Position numbers and translations under genes: made by a program. A stretch of DNA of 64,000 nucleotides. It comes from Embiotoca jacksoni. Taxonomy: Eukaryota; Chordata; Actinopteri; Embiotocidae. The notes under the pieces are model-generated. The model worked only from the letters and a program-made list of their open reading frames with translations, was not told the DNA's origin and did no database searches. Shown piece by piece: positions 45,070 through 55,235 of the stretch. Location of the stretch: contig JAKOON010000051.1 of NCBI GenBank assembly GCA_022577435.1, positions 1,573,501 through 1,637,500 on the forward strand, in the 5' to 3' direction. Every line of letters begins with the position of its first letter. The stretch's first letter is position 1.

Positions 45070-46624
45070 AAATTGTTGAATGGGCTCATCTCTTTTGAAA
45101 TCTGGGCTGTACATTCACAGTGTTTGTATTTTGGGTTCTGAAAACTTCCAAAATGTGAGTGACCATGCTTTGACTTAATGTCTCCTGTGTCAACACAAAT
45201 GTGCACAAGAGCTGCTGCTGTTTATCTGCTCCTGCTCACACCATAGCTTATTTTTAGAAACAGTTTAAAATCACGCAGAGCTTAAAATTCTTTTAGGAAC
45301 CAGATCATTGTAGAAACCTTTTTCAGCTCTTTGAGGAACCAGTACAACTACACTTGGACTCAACAATACCTAAATTACAGACTTTAGGACAAAAAGCTTA
45401 ATGGACTTGATGTGGAGACTTGGAGTAGTTGTGCTTGTTGAAGCTCTGTCACAATGTCATGAAAAATAAACAGCAAAACCACAACATGCACAATGTGTTA
45501 AAAACTAAATTGGATAAACCTGAGAAAACTTGCCTCACATCCAGACAAGACTCGCCTGTCCAGATGTTTTTTGGGACAAACCCACAAAGTTCCTATAGTG
45601 TTGAGTACTCAAAGTCCGAAGCTCCTTTTTCTTTTTTTTAAAACTTTCCCAACACTATACAGCCAGTATTATATGATATCAAATATGTCTTTTATATTCT
45701 TGATGCTGGTTGTTGGCCCCCGGGCTACCTGTTTCTGATGACATCATGCAGGCCGTGACAGACAGCGAGCTACGATTGATTAGTGTTGAGTGGTCTGTTG
45801 AGTCCCAATAAGAGGTTATGACTCTATAATCACCCAAACTAACACAATAAAATGCTTTTTGAGCTGTAATAACTTGAGAGGGGACTTGGACTTGTTTAAA
45901 AAAACACCTCTGGTGTAAAATCATCCTTTTACACATTGTTGCACTCACTCACTGGTGACATTTTGATTCAAAGAAAAGTGATAAGATGTTTTGCTTCTGT
46001 CACTCTTGTTTGAAGCATCACAGAGCTGCTCGGCTGGTGAACATGACCACGCTGGGTGGAGTTCAGTGAGGTCACATTAAAGGAATTTCTTTGTTTTCAA
46101 AGGTTTTTTTTAACCTTTTCAAATCACATGTAGGCCCTTTATTACAGTCTCATACTGTGCAAACAAATATTGTTCAAACTCACGTAACTTTTTCAAAATT
46201 CTAATTGAGATGAGCCAAAGATGCCAAACATGTCAGTTAGAAGCAGAATCACTGGCTGAATCTCAAATCGTGCATTTCCCGTAGTACACTTACATGTCAG
46301 TGCTCTTGTGTGTTTGTCAGGGTAGTATTATCTCAAATCACACACTGCCATTTTGCAATGACCATAAATTATGTCCACCACCATTTCTTTGAATCTGTCA
46401 CCATTGAAAGTCTGTTCTGCTGCAGGACAGCAGCTTCTCCAGCAGATTCATTGTTCTGGCTGAACAGACCCACCAGCGTTGTCTGCAAACTTCATAATTA
46501 TATTCAAGCTGTAGATGTAACTGCATTTATCATGGCAGAGGAATTGACATTATGTACGTGAAAAAGAAAGTGTTGCTAATGCCCTTAATGTGCTGCTAAA
46601 AAGAAAGGGTGGGGTCAGAAGAAA
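45070..46624. other. unassigned non-coding DNA
   Basis: No gene is recognised. The segment near 46255-46330 (CTCAAATCGTGCATTTCCCG) and that at 47010-47090 (a TACTAAATAGGGATAGTATG block) resemble parts of MITEs with degenerate ends, but I cannot pair them as inverted repeats. Confidence 0.35.
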
Positions 46625-46884
46625 CACTGTAGTCTGGCATCGCCCACTCACAGCTTGAGTTTTCTTCGTTGTGAATATAGTCTGGTAATTCGGCTTGTAT
46701 TAGCATTTGCAGGATGGACCAATCAGTGACCAGTGTCGCAGGGAGCTGGTTTAGGCGAATGCTGATTGGTTAAAATGAAACCGTCTGTACGCCCAGTAGG
46801 ATGGAACGAATGCCAACGATTTTCTAAGGAGGGTGTACAGACCCGTATTCATGGAGTGAAATTGGTTGTGGTTCATACCAGGCT
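46625..46884 (-). mobile_element. MITE family B, copy 4
   Basis: On the minus strand: AGCCTGGTATGAACCACAAC, TTTCACTCCATGAATACGGG, an ATCGTTGGCATTCGTTCC block, CTGATTGGTCCATCCTGC, AACGAAGAAAACTCAAGCTG. It follows the same order as the three plus-strand copies and best preserves the central part shared with copy 2. Near the end GACTATATTCACAACGAAG is the inverse of the start block. Confidence 0.6.
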
Positions 46885-49054
46885 AGAAACACTAACTCAG
46901 CATTATGAATTGCAAACTATTTATTTTCACTTTTAGTAGCAGGTACAGCTCGAGTAGCATGCTGACCTGCTGACGGCAGAATATAACCGGATGTAGTAGA
47001 ACATCCTGGTACTTTTGGCATCCTACATTTAACATACTATGGATTGGGACATACTAAATAGGGATAGTATGGATACTGGAACGCAGAGAAGATTGTAGGA
47101 TTTCAGATTTTGAGAAATCACAGTTGACCAGCTTCTCAGTTTTATCTCTCATAAGGCCTCTCACTTACAGATTAAAGAAATGTCATGTGTGTTACAGGCC
47201 AATGTAGCTGATCGGCTATATAGAAATTAACTCCAAAATTGCATATAATTTGAACAATAGGTGAAATATATAGCCATCAACAACAGAGGAAATATTGATG
47301 TCGTATTAAAATAAATAAGACTTTAACCAGGGAAGAGAGTTGGTCTTAGAGTTTCCAATGATCTGTCAAAAAGCCCCACTGAGACCCAACAAGAGAAGCA
47401 GGGAGGTGGAATCCATGTCTGCAGTAAACAGAAGATCAATCACTGTAGAAGATAACCACTTTAGTAAGTGTGGCTGCAGTGACAGACCCTGGAGGCAGAT
47501 TGAAAGGGTTCATAAAGATTACTGTTAAATGTGCACTGAAAGCTGCCGAAACAAAAGTTTTTCCATCACTTATGAAAAGAAGAGTCTGGTTGATAATCAT
47601 GAGAGCCTGGACAAATGTGTAGATTCTTAAGTAGTGGTTTAACCAGCTAGAATAGACAGTGCCAGTTTTAAGTGATAAATTAACAACAATCAACGATGTC
47701 GGTCCTGATTCTTGCCAGAGGACGTTGAAAAGTTTAGCTGTTAGCGGATGGAAGCAGGTAGTAGGTTTAGAAACAAGATTGGATAATTTTTTTTAAATTC
47801 ATTAAAATCTGGGATTGAACATAATGCTCAACTACGTCTGCAGAAGTCAGCAAAAAATTGTTTTTACTCTAAACGCCTAAGGCTGGAGATCTACTCGCTG
47901 TTGAACCATGCGTTCGCGTTCACAACGTCATTGCGCGGTAAACATTGCTCAAATACTTGCCTTTGTACTCTGCGTGTTACTGGGGGACTCCACCAGAGGG
48001 CGCACCAGAGAAACAACGACAACATTAGAAAACCCTGATTTGCCTGATGGAAACAATAAAGACGTCAACATTCCAGGGATCATTGCTTTGCTGATTCCTA
48101 GATTACCAGGAGACAATACATAGTCGGCTCCTTCCACACGCCGTATTTTCAGCATTTCCTACTGTCCATGGATGTAACGGTATTGGACTTGTTTACATTT
48201 CATTTTCAGGTCCGTGATGCTGTCACATCATTACAAATCATCACAATCACAAATGTTTACATGGTTGGATTGGGGAAATCTAAGGTTTATCAGATACATT
48301 TGGTAGCCAGCTTTGGGATTGTTTGTATTCGGATCACAATGTTCTATCTAATCTATGCAAAGTGCCAAAAAACAAAATGAAGGAGACTAAATAAAAGAAA
48401 GTACAACAAATTATTTTTCATTGGTAGATAATCATGCAGATGCTGGTTTAAGTAATCCATCTCACCCTCAGCAGAAGAGTCAAAGAGATGGAGCTCCCCA
48501 TGGGACATGTTCTCCCTCATTTAAGCCAGCATGCTGGTGAAACAAATGACAAATCAATAAAACCCCTCACATCTCTATAGACAGATGCTTAACCCCCAAA
48601 ACCCTCTGTTCACAAACAACAAGCTGGAGCATGCTACACAGCATCACCTCGCTGATACAGGAAATGGCTGGCTGCTCCCAGTGACTGCAGCATCTGCTGC
48701 CGCTGCTGCTGCACATGCCTCCAGGTGAGTTAATTGGTTTTATGGGAAAGTGTGTGTGTGTGTGTGTGTGAGACTGTGTGAGAGTGTGTAATACTTGTGA
48801 TATGGTGACATAAATCTGTTAACAGTCACATTGTGGGGATATGCCTCCCTTTTGGAGACAAAAATATTCTTCATATTAAATTGTGACATGAAGACCTGGT
48901 TTCATAAAATAAGGGTAAGTTGCAGCTTCCTTGGCTGCCAAAGTTTGAAAATACTTTACGTCGGAGGTCCTTCCCCTTCTGCTACGTTGCCATGATGGTG
49001 ACCAATGAGTTTGGAAATGGTCCGGAAAACCATATTTGATTTGTGGACCAATAT
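46885..49054. other. unassigned non-coding DNA
   Basis: No gene is recognised. A frame at 47908-48123 starts MRSRSQRHCAVNIAQILAFV with a hydrophobic run that could pass for a signal peptide, but the rest has no domain and the region reads like an old repeat. A (GT)n of about ten units lies near 48750. Confidence 0.35.
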
Positions 49055-49240
49055 GAGCCCACCATCAAGGTACTTAGAGTCTTGGATGAATTTGTCGGTA
49101 CGGTTAACAGCTCATTGAAATGTTTTTTTAATTGCTCCTGAAAAGTGGCAAAATGCAAAAGCAACTTCATTGCATATACCTGCAGCCTTTGGTATGTCAC
49201 AGAGTAAAACAAAAAAATTGTGAAAAAAAGATAATTTACT
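49055..49240 (+). repeat. Tc1 family D terminal region, left copy
   Basis: The minus strand here aligns with the plus strand of 53780-53950: TACTCTGTGACATACCAAA, GCTGCAGGTATA and CTTTTCAGGAGCAAT, with GACAAATTCATC near the outer edge. At 53.8 kb this sequence lies just upstream of the transposase start of the minus-strand Tc1 copy, so here it marks the 5' terminal region of a plus-strand copy whose transposase pieces follow at 49585. Confidence 0.65.
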
Positions 49241-49344
49241 ACTTCTACAAAGATGAAACTAAAATGTCTCAAATGGCTGAAATGGCCGAGTAGGAGCAAG
49301 CTGTAATCCTAATGAGAAAGGTTTTGTAAATGTCATTGCTCGAT

Positions 49345-49590
49345 CAAAAAATATAAAATCGGCACGAGTTACGAATGTTTTTGTGAGCGCTGGTCTGTGA
49401 CAGAAGAAGAATGTACATCAAATTTTGTGTAGAACTCTGGAAAATGTCAATGGCCACCCTTAAAATGCTTCAGGAAGTCTATGGCAATGAGGCAATGAGC
49501 CTGGAGAGGTGTTCATGTTTCTAAGGGGCAGAACAGCACTGCAACCAGAGCAACCAGGTACATTTTCTTTGACACGTGTGATATGTCACC
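49345..49590 (+). pseudogene. mariner-like transposase N-terminal fragment
   Basis: Frame: RRRMYIKFCVELWKMSMATL, KMLQEVYGNEAMSLERCSCF, stop, GAEQHCNQSNQ. The IKFCVxLxKxxxxTxxMLxxxYGxEAxS block is the helix-turn-helix start of mariner (Mos1/SETMAR-like) transposases. It aligns with the minus strand of 54870-55130, so both copies come from one deleted mariner family. It sits within the Tc1 copy, between its terminal region and its transposase fragment. Confidence 0.65.
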
Positions 49591-49700
49591 ATCAATTTGT
49601 CACTCAGGGTCCGACTGTGGCTGCTTCACTGCGTCTGACACAGGGTTTCTTGAATCTGTGTAGGGTTCAATGAAATCTCAAGATTATCAAGGCATTCAAC
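49591..49700 (+). pseudogene. Tc1-like transposase core fragment, part 1
   Basis: The frame reads CGCFTASDTGFLESV, stop, GSMKSQDYQGIQL. This is the stretch of Tc1 transposase just after the second catalytic Asp region (usually LWGCFxAxGTGxL). The same residues appear in the minus-strand copy at 53005-53090 (FAASDTGCLESVQGSMKS). The reading stops at LINE sequence at about 49701 and continues at 50942. Confidence 0.7.
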
Positions 49701-50941
49701 TGGCTTAAAGGGGAGAGAGAGACAACGAGGGAGCTCCCTGGAGAGGGCCAATAAGCTAAACTGTTTTTTCAACAGGTTTAGTTCACAGCCCTCATCTGTC
49801 TCCTCCACACACCATACCTCCCAAACACCGTCGCTGCCTTTTCCCTCCCCCTCCTCTCTGTGTCGACTGGCCAGGTTAGGAAACAGCTGGAGAGACTCCA
49901 CCAGCACAAGGCTGCCGGACCTGACGGCATCAGCCCCGGGGTCCTGAAGACCTGCGCCGTCCAGCTGGCTGAGTTCCTACAACACCTCTTCAACCTGAGC
50001 CTGAAGACGTCGTGCCTGGTTCCAGTCCCTAAGAAAACGACTCCATCTGGCCTCAACGACTACCGACCGGTTGCCCTCACATCTCATGTGATGAAGGTGC
50101 TGGAGAGGCTGGTCTTGGCCCACCTCAGGCCGCTGGTGAAATCTTCACTGGACCCTCTACAATTTGCGTACCAGCCTCGTGGGAGTGGACGATGCCATCA
50201 TCTACCTGCTGCAACGAGCTCAGTCTCACCTGGATGGAACCGGTGACTCTGTGAGAATCACTTTCTTTGATTTCTCCAGTGCATTCAACACCATCCAACC
50301 ACTGCTGCTGAGTGAGAAGCTGCGGGTGGTGGGGGTGGACACGTCCACTGTCTCCTGGATCACTGACTACCTGACAGGCAGACCACAGTTTGTCCGTCTG
50401 GGCAGTGTGCTGTCTGATACGGTGGTCAGTGGTACTGGAGCTCCTCAGGGAACTGTTCTGTCTCCCTTCCTGTTCACCTTCTACACCACTGACTTCCAGT
50501 ACAACTCAGAGTCAAGACATCTGCAGAAGTTCTCTGATGACTCTGCAGTGGTCGGTGTATAAGGGATGGACGGGAGGAGGAGTCAGTGGTTGGTGTATAA
50601 GGGATGGACGGGAGGAGGAGTCAGTGGTTGGTGTGTAAGGGATGGATGGGAGGATGAGTACAGGGCAGTAGTGGAGGACTTTGTGGAGTGGGCAGGAAGA
50701 AATCACCTGCTCCTGAACGTGGCCAAGACCAGAGAGATGGTGGTCGACTTCAGGAGGAAGACGACGGCTCCACAACCGCTGAGAGTTCTGGGAGAGGAGG
50801 TGGACATGGTTGAGGAGTACAAGTACCTCTATCGACAACAGACTTCACTGGAAGACCAACATCAACACTGTCTACAAGAAGGGGATGAGTCGACTCTTTT
50901 TCTTGAGGAAACTTTGATCCTTCAATCTACCTATCCTGCAG
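49701..50941 (+). mobile_element. Rex1/CR1-like LINE reverse transcriptase segment inside Tc1
   Basis: Internal LINE fragment: QVRKQLERLHQHKAAGPDGI, SCLVPVPKKTTPSGLNDYRP, VMKVLERLVLAHLRPLV; a frameshift near 50170; VDDAIIYLLQRAQSHLDG, FFDFSSAFNTIQP (motif A Asp), GAPQGTVLSPFLFTFY (motif B), LQKFSDDSAVVG (motif C, S-D-D), a 38-bp tandem duplication, then NVAKTREMVVDFRRKT and KKGMSRLFFLRKL. About nine residues are missing at NLSLKTSC. Neither a 5' end nor a 3' UTR/tail is present, which is unusual for a LINE insertion. Confidence 0.8.
50551..50664 (+). repeat. 38-bp tandem repeat, about 3 copies, at the RT active site
   Basis: Units start at 50551, 50589 and 50627, opening GTCGGTGTATAAGGGATGGA and ending GGAGGAGTCAGTG; the third is diverged. 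They follow directly on the codons for FSDDSAVVG. Two extra copies add 76 bases, which is not a multiple of three. Confidence 0.9.
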
Positions 50942-51005
50942 CTGAACGTGCTGCCCAGGGTCAGAAAGCTCTACCTCAGTCACAGGTCATGGGTCCTCCC
51001 TGGGT
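50942..51005 (+). pseudogene. Tc1-like transposase core fragment, part 2
   Basis: The frame LQLNVLPRVRKLYLSHRSWV then LPGF matches the Tc1 stretch NVLPxVRKLxLSxRSWV that directly follows the QDYQGI block of part 1. The downstream catalytic Asp/Glu region is lost. Confidence 0.65.
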
Positions 51006-51947
51006 TCATTATGTTCAGGGACTGTCTGTAAAACCTTTGACCTGCTCATGTCACACTTGTGTTGTCACGTGTACTTCGTTCAGAAATATCCCGATTTGTT
51101 CTTTTGTGTCAATTGTGTGTGTCTAAGTTGTCATGGTCATTATTTACATTTCTTATCAGGTTAATTCTTTTCTAAATTAAGATCATGTTGCAAATCTTCA
51201 GCTATAATTCAGCCGTAGTTACAAGAAAACAATACGGAAAAAAACAACTCAAAAATATTCTTTTCATCAACTTAAAAATTAGGTAAGTGGTAGGTTTAGG
51301 ATTTGAGTTCAAGGTTAAGATTGTATTATATTCTTACAAGCAGTAAAATGTTAAGATGAAGCTATGTGTCCCATCAGGCTTTTAAGTCACACCATCATGC
51401 AGACACACAGCAGGCTGAGCTCCTCACTGCTCCACTGGTGCTGATCTTCTGTTGTATTGTGTTAACAGTGCAGATATAATGAGAGGAGACAGGAGCGTTT
51501 ATTCAAGCGAGGATCTCCCCAATCCTGCCCACTCCCTCCTGACAGCACTCACGCACACACACACACCAACACACACCTCCGTCATCCTTCCGTGTGTGTG
51601 TATACGACGCTGTGGTTTGGGAAAGGCTTTGTTGTGGATCCACCGCTGCTTCCAGGCCCCGCACTAAAACAAAGAACAAAGAAGTGTGCATTAGATTTTT
51701 GACAAATAATCATCCATAATGTCTATATAAGGCAGGTAAAGGCAAATATAGAGCAGCTTGAACTGTCTGGTGAATTCAGAAATGTACATTATTTCACTGT
51801 AATGGAACCTTTAAAAGGTACAATATGTTAAAATAAAGTAGCATCTTGTAATACAACTACATAATACTTACAGACTAAAAGTTGATAGTGTGGCACTGTA
51901 GAGTCCCGGCAGTCTGTCCTCAGTCCAGCTCAGTTCGGTCTTCCTGT
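51006..51947. other. unassigned DNA between two facing Tc1 remnants
   Basis: No recognisable element or gene. A short interrupted (CA)n lies at 51550-51570. Confidence 0.35.
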
Positions 51948-52116
51948 CTCTCAGTGATACTTGCTGTCAGCAGGTAGCTCGGTCCACTCTTCCAGAACAA
52001 ACTGCTTCAGCTGTCTCAGGTTTGAAGGCTGCCTTCTCCAGACTGCATGTTTCAGCTCTTTCCATAGATAGTTGTTAGGATTCAGATCAAGACTAATACA
52101 GAGCCACTTTAGAAAA
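51948..52116 (-). pseudogene. Tc1-like transposase C-terminal fragment
   Basis: Minus-strand frame: LKWLCISLDLNPNNYLWKEL, KHAVWRRQPSNLRQLKQFVL, EEWTELPADSKYH, stop. The S-x-DLNPxxxLWxELK block holds the region of the third catalytic acidic residue of Tc1 transposases (normally SPDLNPIENLW; the Glu is Asn here). Together with 52962-53640 it accounts for one minus-strand copy split by LINE pieces. Confidence 0.7.
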
Positions 52117-52635
52117 TCCATCCATTTTCTTCTGCTTATCCGGGGTCGCGTCACGGTGGCACCAGGTTGAGCAAGTTGGCCCTGACTTCCCACTCCCTGG
52201 CGACACTTTCCAGCTCTTCCTGGGGGAACCCAAAGGCGTTCCCAGGCCAAATGAGATACATAATCCTTCCAGCGTGTTCTCGGTCTGCCCCGGGGTCTCC
52301 TGTGGGAGGCGTCCAGGAGGCATCAGATGCCCAAGCCACCTCAGCTGACGCCGTTCGATGCAAAGTAGCGGCTCTACTCCGAGCTCCTTCCTGATATCAG
52401 AGCTCCTTACCCTATCTCTTAGGTTGAGTCCGGCCACCCTGCAGAGGAAGCTCCTTTCAGCTGCTTGTAACCATCTCGTTCTTTCCGTCACTACCCAGAG
52501 CTCACAAACAGGATCGCTGATGAAGGACAGCCCTGGCAGAGGCCAACACCCACAGGAAACATGTCTGACTTGTTGCCAAGAATTTGAACATAGCTCCTAC
52601 TGCAGTTGTATAGAGACCTAATGGCCTTCTCAGAA
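52117..52635 (-). mobile_element. RTE-clade (Rex3-like) LINE fragment, internally deleted
   Basis: The 3' end is at the left, with TCCATCCATTTTCTTCTGCT. The minus-strand frame gives AAERSFLCRVAGLNLRDRVR, SSDIRKELGVEPLLCIERRQ, LRWLGHLMPPGRLPQETPGQ, the conserved C-terminus of fish RTE ORF2. Right of about 52505 another block reads SLYNCSRSYVQILGNKSDMF and PVGVGLCQGCP, the motif B part of the RT. The part between, with the catalytic F-A-D-D, is deleted. Present at a second place at 30613-30985. Confidence 0.8.
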
Positions 52636-52961
52636 TCACCACCTTAGCGTGGTGGGGAGGAGAGGGTGAAGGGGGAGCAGGGGAGGATTGAGTGGCTCAG
52701 TGATTCTTGGAACTATGTTTTCCAGGGTATCGGACCCTGGTAGGGTCTCCCAAGACAAACTGGTCACAGGGACAGTCCAGACCAAGAGAGGTTCAAATGA
52801 CCCCAAATGAACAGCAGCCCATAAACTTTAGCCACCTCGCCTGCAATAGGAACCCTCCTGAAGCTAGACCTTGGAGGGGAGCTCGCTGGCGAGGGTCTGG
52901 TGGCCAGTTCCTTTGCCTTGGGGCCCTCCTGCTGGAGGACCATGGCCTGTGACTGAGACAG
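52636..52961 (+). mobile_element. 5' UTR-type segment of an RTE-like LINE, opposite orientation
   Basis: The series CACCACCTTAGCGTGGTGGG, TAGGGTCTCCCAAGACAAAC, AGACCTTGGAGGGGAGCTCG and GTCTGGTGGCCAGTTCC follows the 5' leader of the common fish RTE element as I remember it, on the plus strand. It abuts an inverted RTE 3' piece at the left and Tc1 sequence at the right. No endonuclease coding sequence follows. Confidence 0.5.
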
Positions 52962-53640
52962 ACCTTTCTGACTGACACTGGGCAGCGTGTTTCACGGCAG
53001 AATACCTCGATATTCTTAAGATTTCATTGAGCCCTGCACAGATTCAAGGCACCCTGTGTCAGATGCAGCAAATCAGCTTAAAACAGAATCAAACCACCTC
53101 CATGTTCCCAGCAGGTATGCTGTTATTTTCTTGGACATCAGAAAAATCCAGAACTAACATGATTTACCAAAAAGCTCCAGTTTTGTCTCATCTGTCCAAA
53201 GGACGTTCTCTTAGAAACATTGAGGCTCGTCAATTTACATTTGAGCAACTTCCAGTTGGATTTTTTTTTTAAAAGTTTTTCTTTCAACAGTGGAGTTCAC
53301 GTGAGTCGTCTTCTATTGAACCCACTGCACTCAAAAAGCAATACACGCTGCAATCAGACACTGATGTACCAAACCTTGGAATTCACCTTATATTGACTTG
53401 GAAGATTTCCTTGGTTCTTTGTCAATCATTACCATATTTCTGTTCATGATGGGGTCTCTTTTCCTTTTGCAGCTGTAGTCACAGAAACATGAAGCTGCTT
53501 GGAGATGCTCTTATAGCCTTCACCTTAACATCCTGCTCTATCATTTTCTTTCTGATCTCCTTAAACATCTCTCTGCTTTGCTTTCTCTGCTCCATGTTCA
53601 GTGTGCTGCACACAATGATACCAAACAGCAATGACCACTT
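52962..53640 (-). pseudogene. Tc1-like transposase (family D), N-terminus to middle
   Basis: Minus strand from right to left: the start region (TGGAGCAGAGAAAGCAAAGC near 53595), helix-turn-helix stretch around GAAGCTGCTTGGAGAT..., the GRxxKxD-like linker, LEFAKMHIDK-like and FWENVLWTDET-like stretches at about 53230-53160, and FAASDTGCLESVQGSMKS at 53090-53035. Stops and shifts are many. The transposase would bind the element ends and cut at TA sites. Its C-terminal end is displaced to 51948-52116. Confidence 0.7.
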
Positions 53641-53950
53641 TTCTCCTTTTAAACAGGCTCAATGACTTATTACAAGACTGAACACTTGTGATACAAATGA
53701 AAGAAAATCCGTAAATATCATTATAATCTAATTATTTCTAATCTTTTTTCTGGGGGTACCAACAAGAATAATCTTTGTAGAAAAGGCAATAACTTGTCTT
53801 TTTTTACACTTTCTTTGCTCTACTCTGTGACATACCAAATGCTGCAGGTATACATGAGGAAATTTACTTTAATTTCATTACTCTTCAGGAGCAATGCAAC
53901 ATTGTTTCAATGACCGGTTCAGGGTTCCAACAAATTCATCATTGAGTGTA
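53641..53950 (-). repeat. Tc1 family D 5' region and terminal repeat, right copy
   Basis: Non-coding leader plus the terminal block TACTCTGTGACATACCAAAT, CTGCAGGTATACATGAGG, CTCTTCAGGAGCAATGC, and CAACAAATTCATCATTGAG, inverted with respect to 49055-49240. Confidence 0.6.
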
Positions 53951-54566
53951 ATTGGGCTGATCACATACAGCTGACCTAACTGCTAAACAGCGTATCAACA
54001 CATAGCAAACTTAACATACTAACACTATCAGTAATGTTGTGCAGAGCTGTACAAGGAATGAAATTAAGCCTTGGATTAATCAACTGGGATCTGAACACCC
54101 ACAGCACAATCACTTGGTAAAACCTTTATGGATTTGTCAATGGTCCACCAATTCTGCAGCCAACCAGGACTTGCCCTGTTATGCCTGATGGTCAGTACAC
54201 AACTGACATTATACTATTGCTATGTATCCACCATTAGCATTAACAGCTCTTTACCTGTGTTAAAGAAATGCTGTGAGTTCAGCATCAAACTTCATTCCTT
54301 TATTTGCCAATAACTGTGTCCAGCAGTGGAAAGCAACAACACGGTTAACAGTTTCAACCATGTGTTTACTGTTCCATTCATTGTAACAGGACGTTAGTTA
54401 CTTCTTCCTCCCATGTTGGACTGAAGGCAGACTGAACACTGCAGTGACTCACTGTCCCAGCTTGTGGTACAAAGTGGTATTGCCATACAGGAGTGGCGAG
54501 GTTTAGCTAGTTTGCATGCTAACCTACTCAGGTTGTCTCTGCAACACTATATACAAGGGTAAAAAG
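53951..54566. other. unassigned non-coding DNA
   Basis: No recognisable element or gene. Confidence 0.35.
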
Positions 54567-55235
54567 AGCACAGCACTGTGACGCGGACTGAGCAGGAGAA
54601 AGAAACCCTAATGAGTAACTGGTACCAATTTCATCTCTTGATTATCATTAGTTCCTGAGTTCCACACATTTTTGTGAGTGGTGAACCGGGTGCAGCGACG
54701 CTGTTTACGCACCTGAAACATTATCAGAGAGCATACATCAAAGTTTGTGAAAAAGTTTCTGTGGAACAGAGATAAGTCGCAAGGAGACAAATCTGGTCAG
54801 TCAGAGTGGTGAGGAGCTACGATGGTGTTGTGGGTGAGAAACTTGTGTGTTTTCATTGCGTTGTAACCGTCAATGTCAAAGAAAACCCACCTGGTCCTCT
54901 GGACCTGATGCTCTTTTTTCAGTTTTGGACAGAGACGTTCTGCCCCTCGGAAACATGAATGTCACTAGGAACACCTTTCCATGTTCATTTCTTCATGGTC
55001 TCAGCCCTCCTGAAGCATTGTAACAGCCTCTATTGACGATTTCCAGAGTTTGATATAAAAACTGACGTGTCCTCTGGTCATGTCCACGGAGAAATCACAG
55101 ACGCACTCGGTCCACTGTTCACCAAAACAAGTGTAACTCATGAACTGATGATAATCAAGCAACGAAATTCATATCAGTTAGTCGTTAGCGTTATATGTTT
55201 CTCCTGCTCCGTGCATGTCACAGTGCTGTGATCTG
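54567..55235 (-). mobile_element. mariner-like element with about 85-bp TIRs, transposase internally deleted
   Basis: The left end AGCACAGCACTGTGACGCGG...GAGCAGGAGAAA... down to CTTGATTATCATT (54653) is matched, inverted, by the right end starting at 55235 (ATCACAGCACTGTGACATGC...GAGCAGGAGAAA...CTTGATTATCAT). On the minus strand a start-side block FYIKLWKSSIEAVTMLQEG gives the mariner helix-turn-helix; soon after, HKFLTHNTIVAPHHSD, stop, PDLSPCDLSLFHRN matches the C-terminal PHxxYSPDLxPCDxxLF block with the last Asp. The middle, including the first two catalytic Asp residues, is gone. The element is about 670 bp, half the usual 1.3 kb. Confidence 0.75.

Noticed and set aside
46250..47095. A larger MITE enclosing family B copy 4, from repeat-like blocks at 46260 and 47010-47090
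   Set aside because: The two blocks could not be paired as inverted repeats and no target duplication was visible.
47908..48123. 71-codon frame with a hydrophobic stretch after an arginine-rich start, like a secreted peptide
   Set aside because: The rest is low in any pattern, the flanks read like an old repeat, and no promoter, splice or homology argument supports a gene.
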